This document shows positions 27,781 through 36,823 of a stretch of DNA of 64,000 nt, in pieces. Numbering within the stretch: position 1 is the stretch's first letter; each line of letters begins with the position of its first letter. The notes under the pieces were generated by a model that was given only the letters and a program-made list of their open reading frames with translations, was not told the DNA's origin and ran no database searches. The stretch comes from a virus. The translations under genes were made by a program, and so were the position numbers. The stretch is from IMG/VR virus record IMGVR_UViG_3300009180_000041, positions 1 to 64,000 of that record, one strand, 5' to 3'.

Positions 27781-28860
27781 ATGGAAAAGGTTTTTGATTT
27801 ACATAAATGGAAAGAAAAACAATTGTTCTTAAATGAACAAGACGAAGACTTTACTGTTGACGCACCTCATGAATGGGACACTATTGATTTAAAAGACGGA
27901 GACCTAATTATGCCTAATATGTGGCAACATAATACTAACACAAACCGTCTTTATGTTGATATTACTAAACCATTAATTGTAAAATACTATAAATCTATAG
28001 TATTTGGTGATGATAATGTGCAACTTCAGGATAGAAATGGAGAATATGAGGTTATTGATGTTGATAAATTTAATCAAACTTACTTAAAACCTGGATTTCA
28101 ATTTAGTGTACCAGGGAATTTAAGTGAAAGTAAGGAAGAAGACTTTACTGTTGACGCTCCTGAGGAATGGGGCTACGAGAATTTTAATGGTAATACTGAA
28201 GATTATACTGATTTAGAAAACTGGGCTAGACCTATTTTAATAAACGCTGGAATTGACCTAGAATACATTGATTACTACTTTATATGGATGAGGAATTGGG
28301 GCGATAGTTTAGAAGGATTTAAAAACATTTCACCTGAACAAATACTTCAAGACTTTGAAGAATGGAAAGAATACAATGTGGATGAGGAATTAGACGAGTC
28401 TACTGAAGAAGACTTCACTGTTGACGCGCCTGACGATTGGGATACTACTGATTTAAGAGCTGGTAGTACTATTACTCCTACTATGTGGAATCAAAATTTA
28501 GGTCCTGACTACAACTCTATAGATGATTGGATTGATGATCCTACTGAAAATCAAATAATTGATGATATTTTAAAAGACGATCGTGGAAAAGTATATGTGA
28601 TTTTCACTGGTGTAAACTCTAATATTCAAAATGTATACACATTAACTGATTTTAATAATTTATTAGATCCTAAATACAAAGTTATAACTAATTTAAATGA
28701 ATCTGAAGACGACTTTAATGTTGATGCACCTGATGATTGGAATAAAGAATACTTAACAGTAGGCAGTATTATTAAACCTGAAATGTGGGATCGTGAAAAA
28801 GCTATTAAAGCATTTGATTGGTGGGACGATGAAGAAAGAAAATGGTTAGATTTACCTTAG
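27781..28860 (+). CDS. repeat polyprotein, 5' part, repeats 1-4
   Basis: A 359-residue open frame ending at TAG 28858-28860. After a tag-like start (LHKWKEKQLFLNE) come repeats of about 100 residues. Each opens with L-x-E, an acidic run, then (F/W)(T/N/S)V(D/E)AP-x-(D/E)W and often TITPxMW. Each closes with LLKPGY-x-I-like text. Junctions seen here: FLNEQ, LSESK, LDEST, LNESE. The same frame continues without other stops through repeat 4 into the following gene, so the TAG splits one long coding unit. No enzymatic motif is visible. The junctions match the (L/I)xE sites cut by T4 prohead protease. Confidence 0.75.
   Translation: MEKVFDLHKWKEKQLFLNEQDEDFTVDAPHEWDTIDLKDGDLIMPNMWQHNTNTNRLYVDITKPLIVKYYKSIVFGDDNVQLQDRNGEYEVIDVDKFNQTYLKPGFQFSVPGNLSESKEEDFTVDAPEEWGYENFNGNTEDYTDLENWARPILINAGIDLEYIDYYFIWMRNWGDSLEGFKNISPEQILQDFEEWKEYNVDEELDESTEEDFTVDAPDDWDTTDLRAGSTITPTMWNQNLGPDYNSIDDWIDDPTENQIIDDILKDDRGKVYVIFTGVNSNIQNVYTLTDFNNLLDPKYKVITNLNESEDDFNVDAPDDWNKEYLTVGSIIKPEMWDREKAIKAFDWWDDEERKWLDLP
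28858..28860 (+). other. in-frame TAG interrupting repeat 4
   Basis: The codons before (KWLDLP) and after (EILRFTEVGNVRF) the TAG join smoothly into a normal repeat. Elsewhere TAG ends only a few early or minus-strand genes (18494, 23882, 24703, 11353, 16418) and no other late gene. Confidence 0.7.
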
Positions 28861-28923
28861 GAAATTCTTCGATTTACTGAAGTTGGAAATGTTAGATTTG
28901 CTATAAATGATGAATATTCTAGA

Positions 28924-31900
28924 ATGTTTGGTTTAGATTTTATCAATACGGTACTAAAACCAGGATTTGAAATTACTAAAGAATTAAATGAGTCTGATGA
29001 ATGGTCTGTTGAAGCACCTAAAGATTGGGATAATATTGAATTAAAACAAGGTAGTACTATTACTCCTGAAATGGTAGATATGTCTAATATTCCTGAAAAT
29101 AATTTATACTGGTGGGAAGAAAAGATTATAGAATTAAATGTAGGAAAGATTTGGAAGTTAGATAAAGAATACATTGAATTAAAATATAAAATAACAGATG
29201 ATGAAGATCATAATTATATTTTAATGTATACAATTGACTTTTTAGAAATTTTAAAACCAGGTTATGTATTAGTTTTATCTGATGGAACCGTTTTAGAAAA
29301 ACAAGATTTAAATGAATCTACTGAAGATTTTACTGTTGACGCACCTCAAGATTGGGATGTGGAAATGTTAACAGTAGGTAGTATTATTACACCTGAAATG
29401 TGGATACCCAATATTGAAAGTGAGTTTACTGATACCTGGAATTGGGAAACAGGTTTAGACATAACTTCAATACCTTGGTTAATTACAGTTGTTCGTAAAA
29501 ATGAAGTAGTCTTAAGAAATAATGATGTGTATGGTGAGATGATATTTGGTTTTATAAATGAAATAAATAATTGTTTACAGCCTGAATATAGAATTACTAA
29601 TGACTTAAATGAATCTATTGAAGACGAGTTTAATGTTGAAGCACCTGATGATTGGGGTACATTAAATATAGGTGATCGTATTACTCCTAATATGTGGAAT
29701 ACAGATATTAAACTTAAAACACCTGGTAGTAGGATTATAAAAAAAACTTTAAATAATATGAAACAATCTACTTGGACTATTGAAGATCTACCATTAGATG
29801 ATTTAGATCATGTTTATTTATCAACCCCAGGTGATGAAACAATTATTAGTATAGATCTTTTAAATAATAGTTTAAAACCAGAATATCAAATTTATAATCT
29901 TAAAAAACTAAGAGAATCTACTGATGAATTTAATGTGGTAGCACCTAAAGAATGGGACAATACAGAATTGACTGTAGGAAGTACTATTACACCTGAAATG
30001 TGGAAACCTAATGCACAATGGATGTTTTCTAGTATTGATGTTTCAAAACCTATAACCATAGGTAAGAAAAGTAATCCAAGAATATATTTGTATCTTACTG
30101 ATGTAAAAGGAAGAGGAACTCATATTAACGCAGGTACTTTAAATAAATATTTAAAACGTAAGTATCGAGTTGTAGATGATGAAGCATTATATGAATCTGA
30201 AGACGAGTTTAATGTAGAAGCACCTGACGATTGGAATGTAAAAGAACTAGGAGTAGGTGATGAGGTTACTTGGGATATGTTTAAAACTGAAGAATTAGCT
30301 GACCATTGGATGGATGATTATGATGTAAAAATTATTAAAAATATTTATACTCGCCCAATTCACCCAAGTGCTATAGTATCTTTAACAAAACCTAATGGTG
30401 AGTCTGTTGGTAGTTGGTGGTTAGACAGTGTTGAAAGAGATTTAAAATCTGAATATAAAATTAAAGTACCTGACAATATGAATGAAAATGAAGACGAGTG
30501 GTCAGTTGAAGCTCCTAAAGATTGGGACAATTTTGACATTGAAATTAGAATGTCTAATACATATACTTTTTTCAATATTGAAACTGATGATGAAGCTACA
30601 GTAGATGAAGTAAAACTAGTTAAAACAAACTCAGATGAATTAATAAAGTATTTTGGTGATAATATTCCTTATGATTCAAGTCAAATTGAAGATTTACTTT
30701 ATGAAAAATACTTTAGAGACGATGATTTACAGGATTTTATAAATCAAAATGAAGTTGTTGAAGAAATACCTGATGAATTATATGGTGATGATTGGGACAA
30801 TGAATGGGATGGTGTTGATTTTGATGTTAAAATAGTTGGTAAAGTAAATGAAGTAGAAGATGAATGGTCTGTTGAGGCACCTCGTGATTGGGATTACCAA
30901 CAATTAAGTTTAGATGATACTATTACTCCTGAAATGTGGGATTTAAATAATCCTGAATTGGAAGACTACATTGATGATCCTACTGAAGATTGGAAAATTT
31001 TAGAACTGTATGCTAGTCGTGTAGGTAGTGATGCTTCAATTTTTATTCAATCACCTACTGGAGGTGAATTAGGTACTCAAATGGAAGAAATAAATAAACT
31101 TTTAAAACCAGGATATAAGATAGTTGTTAATAAATTAAATGAAGTAGATGAAGATGAATTTAATGTTGAAGCACCTGTAGACTGGAATAAAGAATACTTA
31201 ACAGCAGGAGATATTATTACACCTAGTATGATAAAACCTAAATTACCTATTGATTATAGATTTTACAAAAATAATACTAAAATTAAAAAAATAATGCCAC
31301 AAAGACATGGAGATGGAATTTTAATTAATACTGTGTTTGTAGATCAAGATGGACATGATCTACCATTTACTGATGACTTTCATTGGATTGAAGAATGGAA
31401 TCATAAATTAATAGAACCATATACAATTAGTCCTGAAAAGAATTTTGGTAGTAGTTTAAATGAATTACTTGATGATGAAGATGAGTTTAATGTAGAAGCA
31501 CCTAAAGAATGGGATACCACTAATTTAGGAATAGGTGATATAATTGAGCCTTTTATGATTGAACCTAAAGCTCAAATTGATACTTACATAGAGAATATTC
31601 CTAAAATTTTAAAATTGATGAAAAAATATCCAACTGAAATTACAGATATTTATAATGAATTCAAGGGAATACAGTTGAAACTTCCACAATGGTCACCACT
31701 TAAATTTACTATGAAATTATCAGATATACAAAGTATTTTAAAACCAGGATATGAAATTAGTAAACCAAGTACTTTAGATGAAGTAGATGAAGATGAGTTC
31801 GATGTTGATGCACCTAAAGAATGGGACATTAAAGTACTCACTACAGGAGACATTTTAACTAATGAACATTTAGGAACTGGTGGTAATACTGCTTATAAAA

Positions 31901-32463
31901 TCATTGGATTTGAAGATAATAGAGTTAAAATTGAAAAAGGAAAAATACTTAAAAGAGATACAGGAGATATTTTTGTTCCAAATACTCCATACATAACAAC
32001 AATACCTTTAAGTACACTTCAAAGAAGACTAAATCCTGGTTATGTTATAGAACCTCCTACTACTAAACTAAGTGAACTTTTAAAAGTAGATGATGAATTT
32101 GATGTAGTAGCACCTGATGAATGGAATGAATATGATAAAAACATAAGAGTAGTTATTGAAGCTGAAGTTTTTTCAGTTGATAATACTAATAATGCTAGTG
32201 AAGAATTAAGATGGACTACTGATAAAATTATTAATATTAATGAATTAGAAAATTATTCTTATGATTTTAAACCATTTTTAGGAAGTCCTCTAGATGTAAA
32301 AGCTTTAAACCAATGGGTTGATACTATTGAATTTGACTGGTGGGACTTTATGTTGAATGAAGGATATGAACCTCATATAATTTATACTGATCCTAATTTT
32401 GAAGAAGGTGATGAAATTGAAGACATGAGTATAGTACATAAAGAGCTACTTCCTGCAGATTAA
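28924..32463 (+). CDS. repeat polyprotein, 3' part, repeats 4-15
   Basis: A 1179-residue frame in the same phase as the upstream gene; the coding frame in fact reopens at 28861, directly after the TAG. It holds the end of repeat 4 and eleven more repeats, with junctions such as LNESD, LNEST, LNESI, LRES, LYES, MNEN, VNEV, LNEV, LNEL, LDEV and LSEL before each DEFNVEAP-type motif. Repeat bodies are strongly diverged while the junction and V(D/E)AP-x-xW block stay constant. The whole protein is very acidic. No initiation signal is evident at ATG 28924, so read-through or one broken gene is as likely as internal initiation. Confidence 0.75.
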   Translation: MFGLDFINTVLKPGFEITKELNESDEWSVEAPKDWDNIELKQGSTITPEMVDMSNIPENNLYWWEEKIIELNVGKIWKLDKEYIELKYKITDDEDHNYILMYTIDFLEILKPGYVLVLSDGTVLEKQDLNESTEDFTVDAPQDWDVEMLTVGSIITPEMWIPNIESEFTDTWNWETGLDITSIPWLITVVRKNEVVLRNNDVYGEMIFGFINEINNCLQPEYRITNDLNESIEDEFNVEAPDDWGTLNIGDRITPNMWNTDIKLKTPGSRIIKKTLNNMKQSTWTIEDLPLDDLDHVYLSTPGDETIISIDLLNNSLKPEYQIYNLKKLRESTDEFNVVAPKEWDNTELTVGSTITPEMWKPNAQWMFSSIDVSKPITIGKKSNPRIYLYLTDVKGRGTHINAGTLNKYLKRKYRVVDDEALYESEDEFNVEAPDDWNVKELGVGDEVTWDMFKTEELADHWMDDYDVKIIKNIYTRPIHPSAIVSLTKPNGESVGSWWLDSVERDLKSEYKIKVPDNMNENEDEWSVEAPKDWDNFDIEIRMSNTYTFFNIETDDEATVDEVKLVKTNSDELIKYFGDNIPYDSSQIEDLLYEKYFRDDDLQDFINQNEVVEEIPDELYGDDWDNEWDGVDFDVKIVGKVNEVEDEWSVEAPRDWDYQQLSLDDTITPEMWDLNNPELEDYIDDPTEDWKILELYASRVGSDASIFIQSPTGGELGTQMEEINKLLKPGYKIVVNKLNEVDEDEFNVEAPVDWNKEYLTAGDIITPSMIKPKLPIDYRFYKNNTKIKKIMPQRHGDGILINTVFVDQDGHDLPFTDDFHWIEEWNHKLIEPYTISPEKNFGSSLNELLDDEDEFNVEAPKEWDTTNLGIGDIIEPFMIEPKAQIDTYIENIPKILKLMKKYPTEITDIYNEFKGIQLKLPQWSPLKFTMKLSDIQSILKPGYEISKPSTLDEVDEDEFDVDAPKEWDIKVLTTGDILTNEHLGTGGNTAYKIIGFEDNRVKIEKGKILKRDTGDIFVPNTPYITTIPLSTLQRRLNPGYVIEPPTTKLSELLKVDDEFDVVAPDEWNEYDKNIRVVIEAEVFSVDNTNNASEELRWTTDKIININELENYSYDFKPFLGSPLDVKALNQWVDTIEFDWWDFMLNEGYEPHIIYTDPNFEEGDEIEDMSIVHKELLPAD

Positions 32464-32465
32464 AT

Positions 32466-32474
32466 AATATTTAT
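32466..32474 (+). promoter_or_regulatory. late-type motif AATATTTAT
   Basis: In the 20-base gap before the start at 32484. Confidence 0.55.
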
Positions 32475-32483
32475 TACCACATC

Positions 32484-33821
32484 ATGATTAAACTTAGAAA
32501 TCTTTTAAATGAAAGTCCTGCTCAACCAGCGCCAGCTAGACCTGAAAGAGCTCCTCAACCAGACGTAATGCCTGGTGCTCCTAAAACAAAACCTGAACCT
32601 CGTAGAAGAAGTACTCCAAATCCTAGTACTAGTCCAACACCTAGTCCTAAAGCTCAAACTAAAACTAAAGAAAGACCTCATCAAGCTCCAAAAGATGGTC
32701 CAAAACCAGGCCCAGTTGGTGAAGGCATAATGGATAAAATTGTAGCTAGATACAAATCTGAATTTAATAAATTACATGAGGTTGACTATGAAAAAATCTT
32801 TGATCCTGAAACTGTAGGTAAATTAAAAGGCAGTGTCACTCAAAGAATGCAAGGTAAAAATCCAATGCAATCAATGCAAACAATGATGCAACTTGCTCCT
32901 CAAATTGCTAGAATTGAAAGAGGATATGAAGATGTTTTAAGTGATTTAGCTAAATCAGTAGTATACGAAGCTTATCCTTATTTGAAATCTAATCAAGATA
33001 TTATTGAAATTGACGCTCAAATAGTTTCTCAAAGTCAAGTACAAGACGCTTTACAACCTGACAGTCCAAATGAAGAAGACATTGAAGACTTAGACGATAC
33101 TGAAAAAGAAGATATTATGGGTGATATGAAAAAAAGACGTATTATCAATAGTATTACAGCAGGTGGAGCAATAGGAAGTAAAACAGCACATTATTTACAA
33201 CAAGAATACTTAGACGTTATAGGTGATAATTTAAGTGACAAATACAGAGACATCAACCAAGCTTCTCTTGATATGATTGATTTTGTAGTTAGTCAAGGTA
33301 AACAAAACGCTCAAAGAATGGGTGGTAGTAAAGAAAGTAGTGTAGGTGCTGAAAGTGTATTTTGGGATTTTGAAAAAGAAAAATGGATTATTAAAGCAAG
33401 AGCAGTAAATTTTGCTGTGTTGATTCATGAAATTACAAAAGGAATGTATGAAATCATTAGTTTATTTGGTTTCAACAACTTAGAACGAGGTGAAAAAGTA
33501 GTAGGTAAAGTAGATAAATTATCTAATGAACCTGAAGACTTAGCTTATGGCCAAATGATTAGTAAAAATTTATTTGATTTAATCAATAAACTTGAAAGTA
33601 ATGTTACACCAGATGAAAGAGACGACTTCTTACAAGACGTTTATAAACTACCTAATGAAGAATTTATTAAACTAATTACTAATGTTATTAATAATAGAGT
33701 AGATACTAACCAAACAAACCAGTTAAAAGGTATGTTTAGTCAAATGAGACAAGACAAAACCGCAGATGATGCTGATAATAGTTTGTTTGAAAGACTACAA
33801 AGAATGGCAGGAATTAGATAA
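32484..33821 (+). CDS. tagged late protein with Pro-rich N-terminus (445 aa)
   Basis: Tag MIKLRNLLNES with an L-N-E|S junction. Next is a ~65-residue linker of P, A, T, K and R (about 12-78), then a helical, soluble ~360-residue body ending LFERLQRMAGIR. A central SITAGGAIGSKTAHY segment and a GGSKESSVGAES stretch are not assigned. The MAGI ending recurs in the late protein at 59132 (MQELAGI). Probably a virion or head-interior protein; the function is unknown. A terminator follows. Confidence 0.65.
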   Translation: MIKLRNLLNESPAQPAPARPERAPQPDVMPGAPKTKPEPRRRSTPNPSTSPTPSPKAQTKTKERPHQAPKDGPKPGPVGEGIMDKIVARYKSEFNKLHEVDYEKIFDPETVGKLKGSVTQRMQGKNPMQSMQTMMQLAPQIARIERGYEDVLSDLAKSVVYEAYPYLKSNQDIIEIDAQIVSQSQVQDALQPDSPNEEDIEDLDDTEKEDIMGDMKKRRIINSITAGGAIGSKTAHYLQQEYLDVIGDNLSDKYRDINQASLDMIDFVVSQGKQNAQRMGGSKESSVGAESVFWDFEKEKWIIKARAVNFAVLIHEITKGMYEIISLFGFNNLERGEKVVGKVDKLSNEPEDLAYGQMISKNLFDLINKLESNVTPDERDDFLQDVYKLPNEEFIKLITNVINNRVDTNQTNQLKGMFSQMRQDKTADDADNSLFERLQRMAGIR

Positions 33822-33848
33822 ATTTATCATTTATCCGTAAAATACTTT

Positions 33849-33878
33849 GGTAGGGAGTTTGGCTTCCTACCTTTTTTT
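33849..33878 (+). terminator. rho-independent terminator
   Basis: 9-bp stem, GGTAGGGAG with CTTCCTACC, 5-base loop, then seven T. Closes the first late block. Confidence 0.85.
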
Positions 33879-33893
33879 CCTTATACTAGTCTT

Positions 33894-34136
33894 ATGTCAA
33901 GTAATGTAGATATTGAAAGCGTTAAAAAATGGATCAGTGAATTAGTAAAAATTGATGGATACAATATATATTATCATCCAGAAAACATAGATCGACCTTA
34001 TTATAAAGTTAAAATAGGAAAATTTTATAACCATAAAAGATACTATGTAAAAACATTAAATGAACAAAAATACATCACATACCAGAAAAAAAATGAAATA
34101 ACATTATTTGAAGTAGGTACCTATAATATTATATAA
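33894..34136 (+). CDS. small basic protein, 80 aa
   Basis: Tyrosine- and lysine-rich, beta-like; no family is recognised. It stands between the terminator and the thioredoxin-like gene without overlap, with a TATACT-type sequence (about 33883-33888) upstream as a possible -10. Confidence 0.55.
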   Translation: MSSNVDIESVKKWISELVKIDGYNIYYHPENIDRPYYKVKIGKFYNHKRYYVKTLNEQKYITYQKKNEITLFEVGTYNII

Positions 34137-34173
34137 ACTTGGCTTTCTTAAAAAACTTTATTATACTATAATT

Positions 34174-34494
34174 ATGATAGAACTAATAGATACTATTAAA
34201 CAATACCAACTAAAAAATGGTAGTGAATTTGATCCTCAAATCATTCTATTTAAACTTTCTAACTGTGCTGTTTGTAAGTCATTAGAAAATGAATTAATGG
34301 TTGATGGATGGAGCTATGAAACATTTGACTGTTTAAATACTAAACACTCAGATATAGCAGACATGTTAGAAGAAACACTTCAAACTAATACTTATCCTAT
34401 AATTTGTATTACTTATCCAGAACCTAAAATCTTAACTATTCAAGACTTTGATACTAACAAATCAGTTTATAAACAATTAACATCATATCTATGA
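34174..34494 (+). CDS. glutaredoxin/thioredoxin-like protein (106 aa)
   Basis: IILFKLSNCAVCKSLENEL carries a C-x-x-C after a beta-strand at residues ~25-43. Later NTYPIICITYPE supplies the strand and cis-proline position (T-Y-P) of the thioredoxin fold. Phage glutaredoxins donate electrons to ribonucleotide reductase; no reductase gene is in this window. A TATACTATAAT-like -10 lies just upstream. Overlaps the next gene by 4 bases. Confidence 0.75.
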   Translation: MIELIDTIKQYQLKNGSEFDPQIILFKLSNCAVCKSLENELMVDGWSYETFDCLNTKHSDIADMLEETLQTNTYPIICITYPEPKILTIQDFDTNKSVYKQLTSYL

Positions 34495-34685
34495 GATACA
34501 GAATACAATATCAAGAAATTTTAAGCACAATTGAATCCTCAGCAAAGGGATTAGAATTCTTCCTTAAAACAAGACCTTCAAACCAACGTGATCAAGAAGA
34601 CATGGCACGTTTAATGTACCAACTACATTCAGCTATTGATCAAGCAAGAACTTATATCAATAACGAACCAGAATTCAATCAATAA
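34491..34685 (+). CDS. small helical protein, 64 aa
   Basis: ATGA overlap with the glutaredoxin-like gene and a 1-base overlap with the HD gene. Charged, all-helical; no family is recognised. Probably co-translated with its neighbours. Confidence 0.6.
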   Translation: MRYRIQYQEILSTIESSAKGLEFFLKTRPSNQRDQEDMARLMYQLHSAIDQARTYINNEPEFNQ

Positions 34686-35455
34686 TGAATAACATCAAAT
34701 TAACTCCAGAACAAATTTTAGAAAATTGGAATCGTTTTCTCTCAACTATAGATCAATACGTATCCTCACCTCGAAAAGAACAATTATTAGGTTTTTATCA
34801 GAAGTATGAGGAACGATTTTGTTTAATGCCAGCGAGTCACAAGCGTGAATATCACAACTGTTTCGAGGGAGGATACATTGATCATGTACTTAGAGTAGTA
34901 GATGCCGCTTTAGAATTAGATAAAGTATGGAGACAATTTGGTGTTAAAGATACTTATAGTACTGAAGAATTAGTGTTTAGTGCTATTAATCACGACTTAG
35001 GAAAATTTGGAGACTTAGAAAATCCAGCAGTATTAGATAATACTGATCAATGGCGTAGGGAAAAATTAGGAGAAATGTATATGTTTAATCAAAAATTAAC
35101 TTATATGTCTGTTCCTGATAGAGGTATTTGGTTGTTAAACGAATTAGGAATTAAAATGACTCAAAATGAAACATTAACAATTAAATTACATGATGGTCTT
35201 TATGATCCAGCTAATGAACCTTACTTAAAATCTTGGTCTCCAGAAACTAAGCCTCGTACTAGTTTAATATTTATTTTACATCAGGCTGATTTATTAGCAG
35301 CTAGAGTAGAATTTGAAAATGAGTGGTTAGATAGTTTTCAAGTTCCTAAACAAGAAAAAGTGAAAACAGTAAATAAACAATCAAGTCAAGAAAAAGCTAT
35401 TAGAAATTTAGGTTCTAAAAACAATACTTTTGCTGACATGTTAAAAAATCTATAA
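34685..35455 (+). CDS. HD-domain metal-dependent phosphohydrolase
   Basis: A 256-residue HD hydrolase: YHNCFEGGYIDHVLRVVDAA (first histidines, about 54-73), then AINHDLGKFG (the HD doublet, about 99-108), and later KLHDGLYDP and ILHQADLLAARVE with the last conserved aspartate. T4-like phages carry similar proteins, thought to cleave nucleotides or signalling nucleotides; the substrate is unknown. The ~30-residue basic C-terminal tail (QEKVKTVNKQSSQEK) is outside the fold. Confidence 0.8.
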   Translation: MNNIKLTPEQILENWNRFLSTIDQYVSSPRKEQLLGFYQKYEERFCLMPASHKREYHNCFEGGYIDHVLRVVDAALELDKVWRQFGVKDTYSTEELVFSAINHDLGKFGDLENPAVLDNTDQWRREKLGEMYMFNQKLTYMSVPDRGIWLLNELGIKMTQNETLTIKLHDGLYDPANEPYLKSWSPETKPRTSLIFILHQADLLAARVEFENEWLDSFQVPKQEKVKTVNKQSSQEKAIRNLGSKNNTFADMLKNL

Positions 35456-35456
35456 T

Positions 35457-35720
35457 ATGGTTTGGATAATTAATATTGGACTGTGGATTTTAAGTATAAT
35501 GGTTTATATCATTATTACCCAGTACCGTAGAAACGAAAAATTAGAAAAAATAGCTCAACAACAAGCTGAGTATATTGAAACAACTCGTAAATCTATTGAT
35601 CAAATTACTAAAACATTTGATGTAATTGATCAGCAAAATTTATTTAGAGCTAATGATTATATAGGTCAAATGTGGATTGATTTGAAGGAATTGAATGAGA
35701 CCTTAAAAAACTTTAAATAA
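35457..35720 (+). CDS. membrane-anchored coiled-coil protein, 87 aa
   Basis: One N-terminal membrane span (IINIGLWILSIMVYIIIT), then a charged helix to the end. The layout resembles a phage spanin or Rz-like inner-membrane component, but there is no overlapping partner. It overlaps the sigma gene by 1 base. Confidence 0.6.
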   Translation: MVWIINIGLWILSIMVYIIITQYRRNEKLEKIAQQQAEYIETTRKSIDQITKTFDVIDQQNLFRANDYIGQMWIDLKELNETLKNFK

Positions 35721-36466
35721 TGAGTACTTTAGATCCAAACATATACACTAAAAAAGGAACACTTAGAAAACGTAAACCAAAAAAGAGTAGAAATTATTTT
35801 ACTCAAGACACTGAAGACGCTATTATAGAATACTTAATTACTGAAGACGATTATTTAAGAAATAAAATATACAGAGAAAGAATTCATTATGCTTTCACTA
35901 AATTAACAGAAAATTTAATTCATACTTACAAATACTACTATACAGATAATTACAGTATTCCTGAAATACAACATGATGCTATTATTTTCTTATTAGAACG
36001 TTTGAAAAAATTCAAACCAGGTAAAGGAAAAGCATACAGTTACTTTGGAACTATAGCTAAACGTTATTTTATATTTAATAATCAAAATAATTATAAAAAA
36101 TTAAAATCACATTCAGATGTTGATGAAGTTAATGATGATAAAGAAGTATCTAAAGAATTTGTTGCTCAAGAAAAAAACACAGATTTAAGTGATTTTATAG
36201 ATGTTTATGTTATGTATATTGAAACTTATATAGATAAATTATTTCCTAAAGACAAAGATCAAAAAATAGTTGACGCAGTTTTAGAAATATTCCGTAAAAG
36301 AGAAAATATAGATATTTTCAATAAAAAAGCATTTTATATCTTTATTAAAGAAATGATTGACTGTGATACAACTCAAATAACTAAAATTATTAAACGAATG
36401 AAAGTATTGTATGTTGATCTTTATAGTCAGTATCAAACTACAGGTGTGGTTAAAAAACTTCAATAA
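35720..36466 (+). CDS. gp55-like late sigma factor
   Basis: A 248-residue protein. The stretch IPEIQHDAIIFLLERLKKFKP and KGKAYSYFGTIAKRYF (about residues 78-118) matches sigma region 2 of T4 gp55-type late sigma factors (Q-D-A-I-x(3)-L-E-K-L-x-x-F-x-P-x-K-G-K-A-x-x-Y-F). The basic N-terminus (RKRKPKKSR) is also usual. gp55 directs RNA polymerase to short late promoters having only a -10-like element. The AATATTTAT motif at late block boundaries is the natural candidate target. A late-type motif follows directly after the gene. Confidence 0.8.
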   Translation: MSTLDPNIYTKKGTLRKRKPKKSRNYFTQDTEDAIIEYLITEDDYLRNKIYRERIHYAFTKLTENLIHTYKYYYTDNYSIPEIQHDAIIFLLERLKKFKPGKGKAYSYFGTIAKRYFIFNNQNNYKKLKSHSDVDEVNDDKEVSKEFVAQEKNTDLSDFIDVYVMYIETYIDKLFPKDKDQKIVDAVLEIFRKRENIDIFNKKAFYIFIKEMIDCDTTQITKIIKRMKVLYVDLYSQYQTTGVVKKLQ

Positions 36467-36470
36467 ATCT

Positions 36471-36478
36471 ATATTTAT
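36471..36478 (+). promoter_or_regulatory. late-type motif ATATTTAT in ATTTA-TCG-TAAAT
   Basis: Same 13-base dyad as at 25873; 5 bases upstream of the start at 36484. Confidence 0.6.
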
Positions 36479-36483
36479 CGTAA

Positions 36484-36822
36484 ATGGATTACAATAAAGA
36501 AATTTTCAAAGGAAAAACTATAGCTAAGTTAATGGAAGAAGCTTATAAAGACAAAAAAGATAAGCAAGAAAAACTTAGTGGATTAATTATGCAATTAAAA
36601 GACATGATTAATGACTCTGGAGATGCTGTGATGATGGTTCCTTTAATTAAGGAATACATGGATTTAAGTATTAAAAATGATGATGTTTTACTAAAACTTT
36701 TAGGTATTATCCAAAAAATAGAAGCTGTTGGTGCTAAAGCAATTGAAGACAACGGTGGAGTAATGTCTGAAAGAGACAAACAATTATTATTTGAAAGTTT
36801 AGACGGTTTAGGAATAGAATAA
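36484..36822 (+). CDS. small helical late protein, 112 aa
   Basis: All-helical, with KTIAKLMEEAYKDKKDKQEKLSGLIMQLK and a KAIEDNGGVMSERDKQLLFESL end. No family is recognised. First gene of the baseplate block; the next gene starts 1 base later, so it may be a tail assembly factor. Confidence 0.6.
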   Translation: MDYNKEIFKGKTIAKLMEEAYKDKKDKQEKLSGLIMQLKDMINDSGDAVMMVPLIKEYMDLSIKNDDVLLKLLGIIQKIEAVGAKAIEDNGGVMSERDKQLLFESLDGLGIE

Positions 36823-36823
36823 T

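Noticed and set aside
28858-28860. Phage-wide reassignment of TAG
   Set aside because: TAG clearly ends genes at 18494, 23882 and 24703 (minus), and only one late frame contains an internal TAG; recoded genomes show many.
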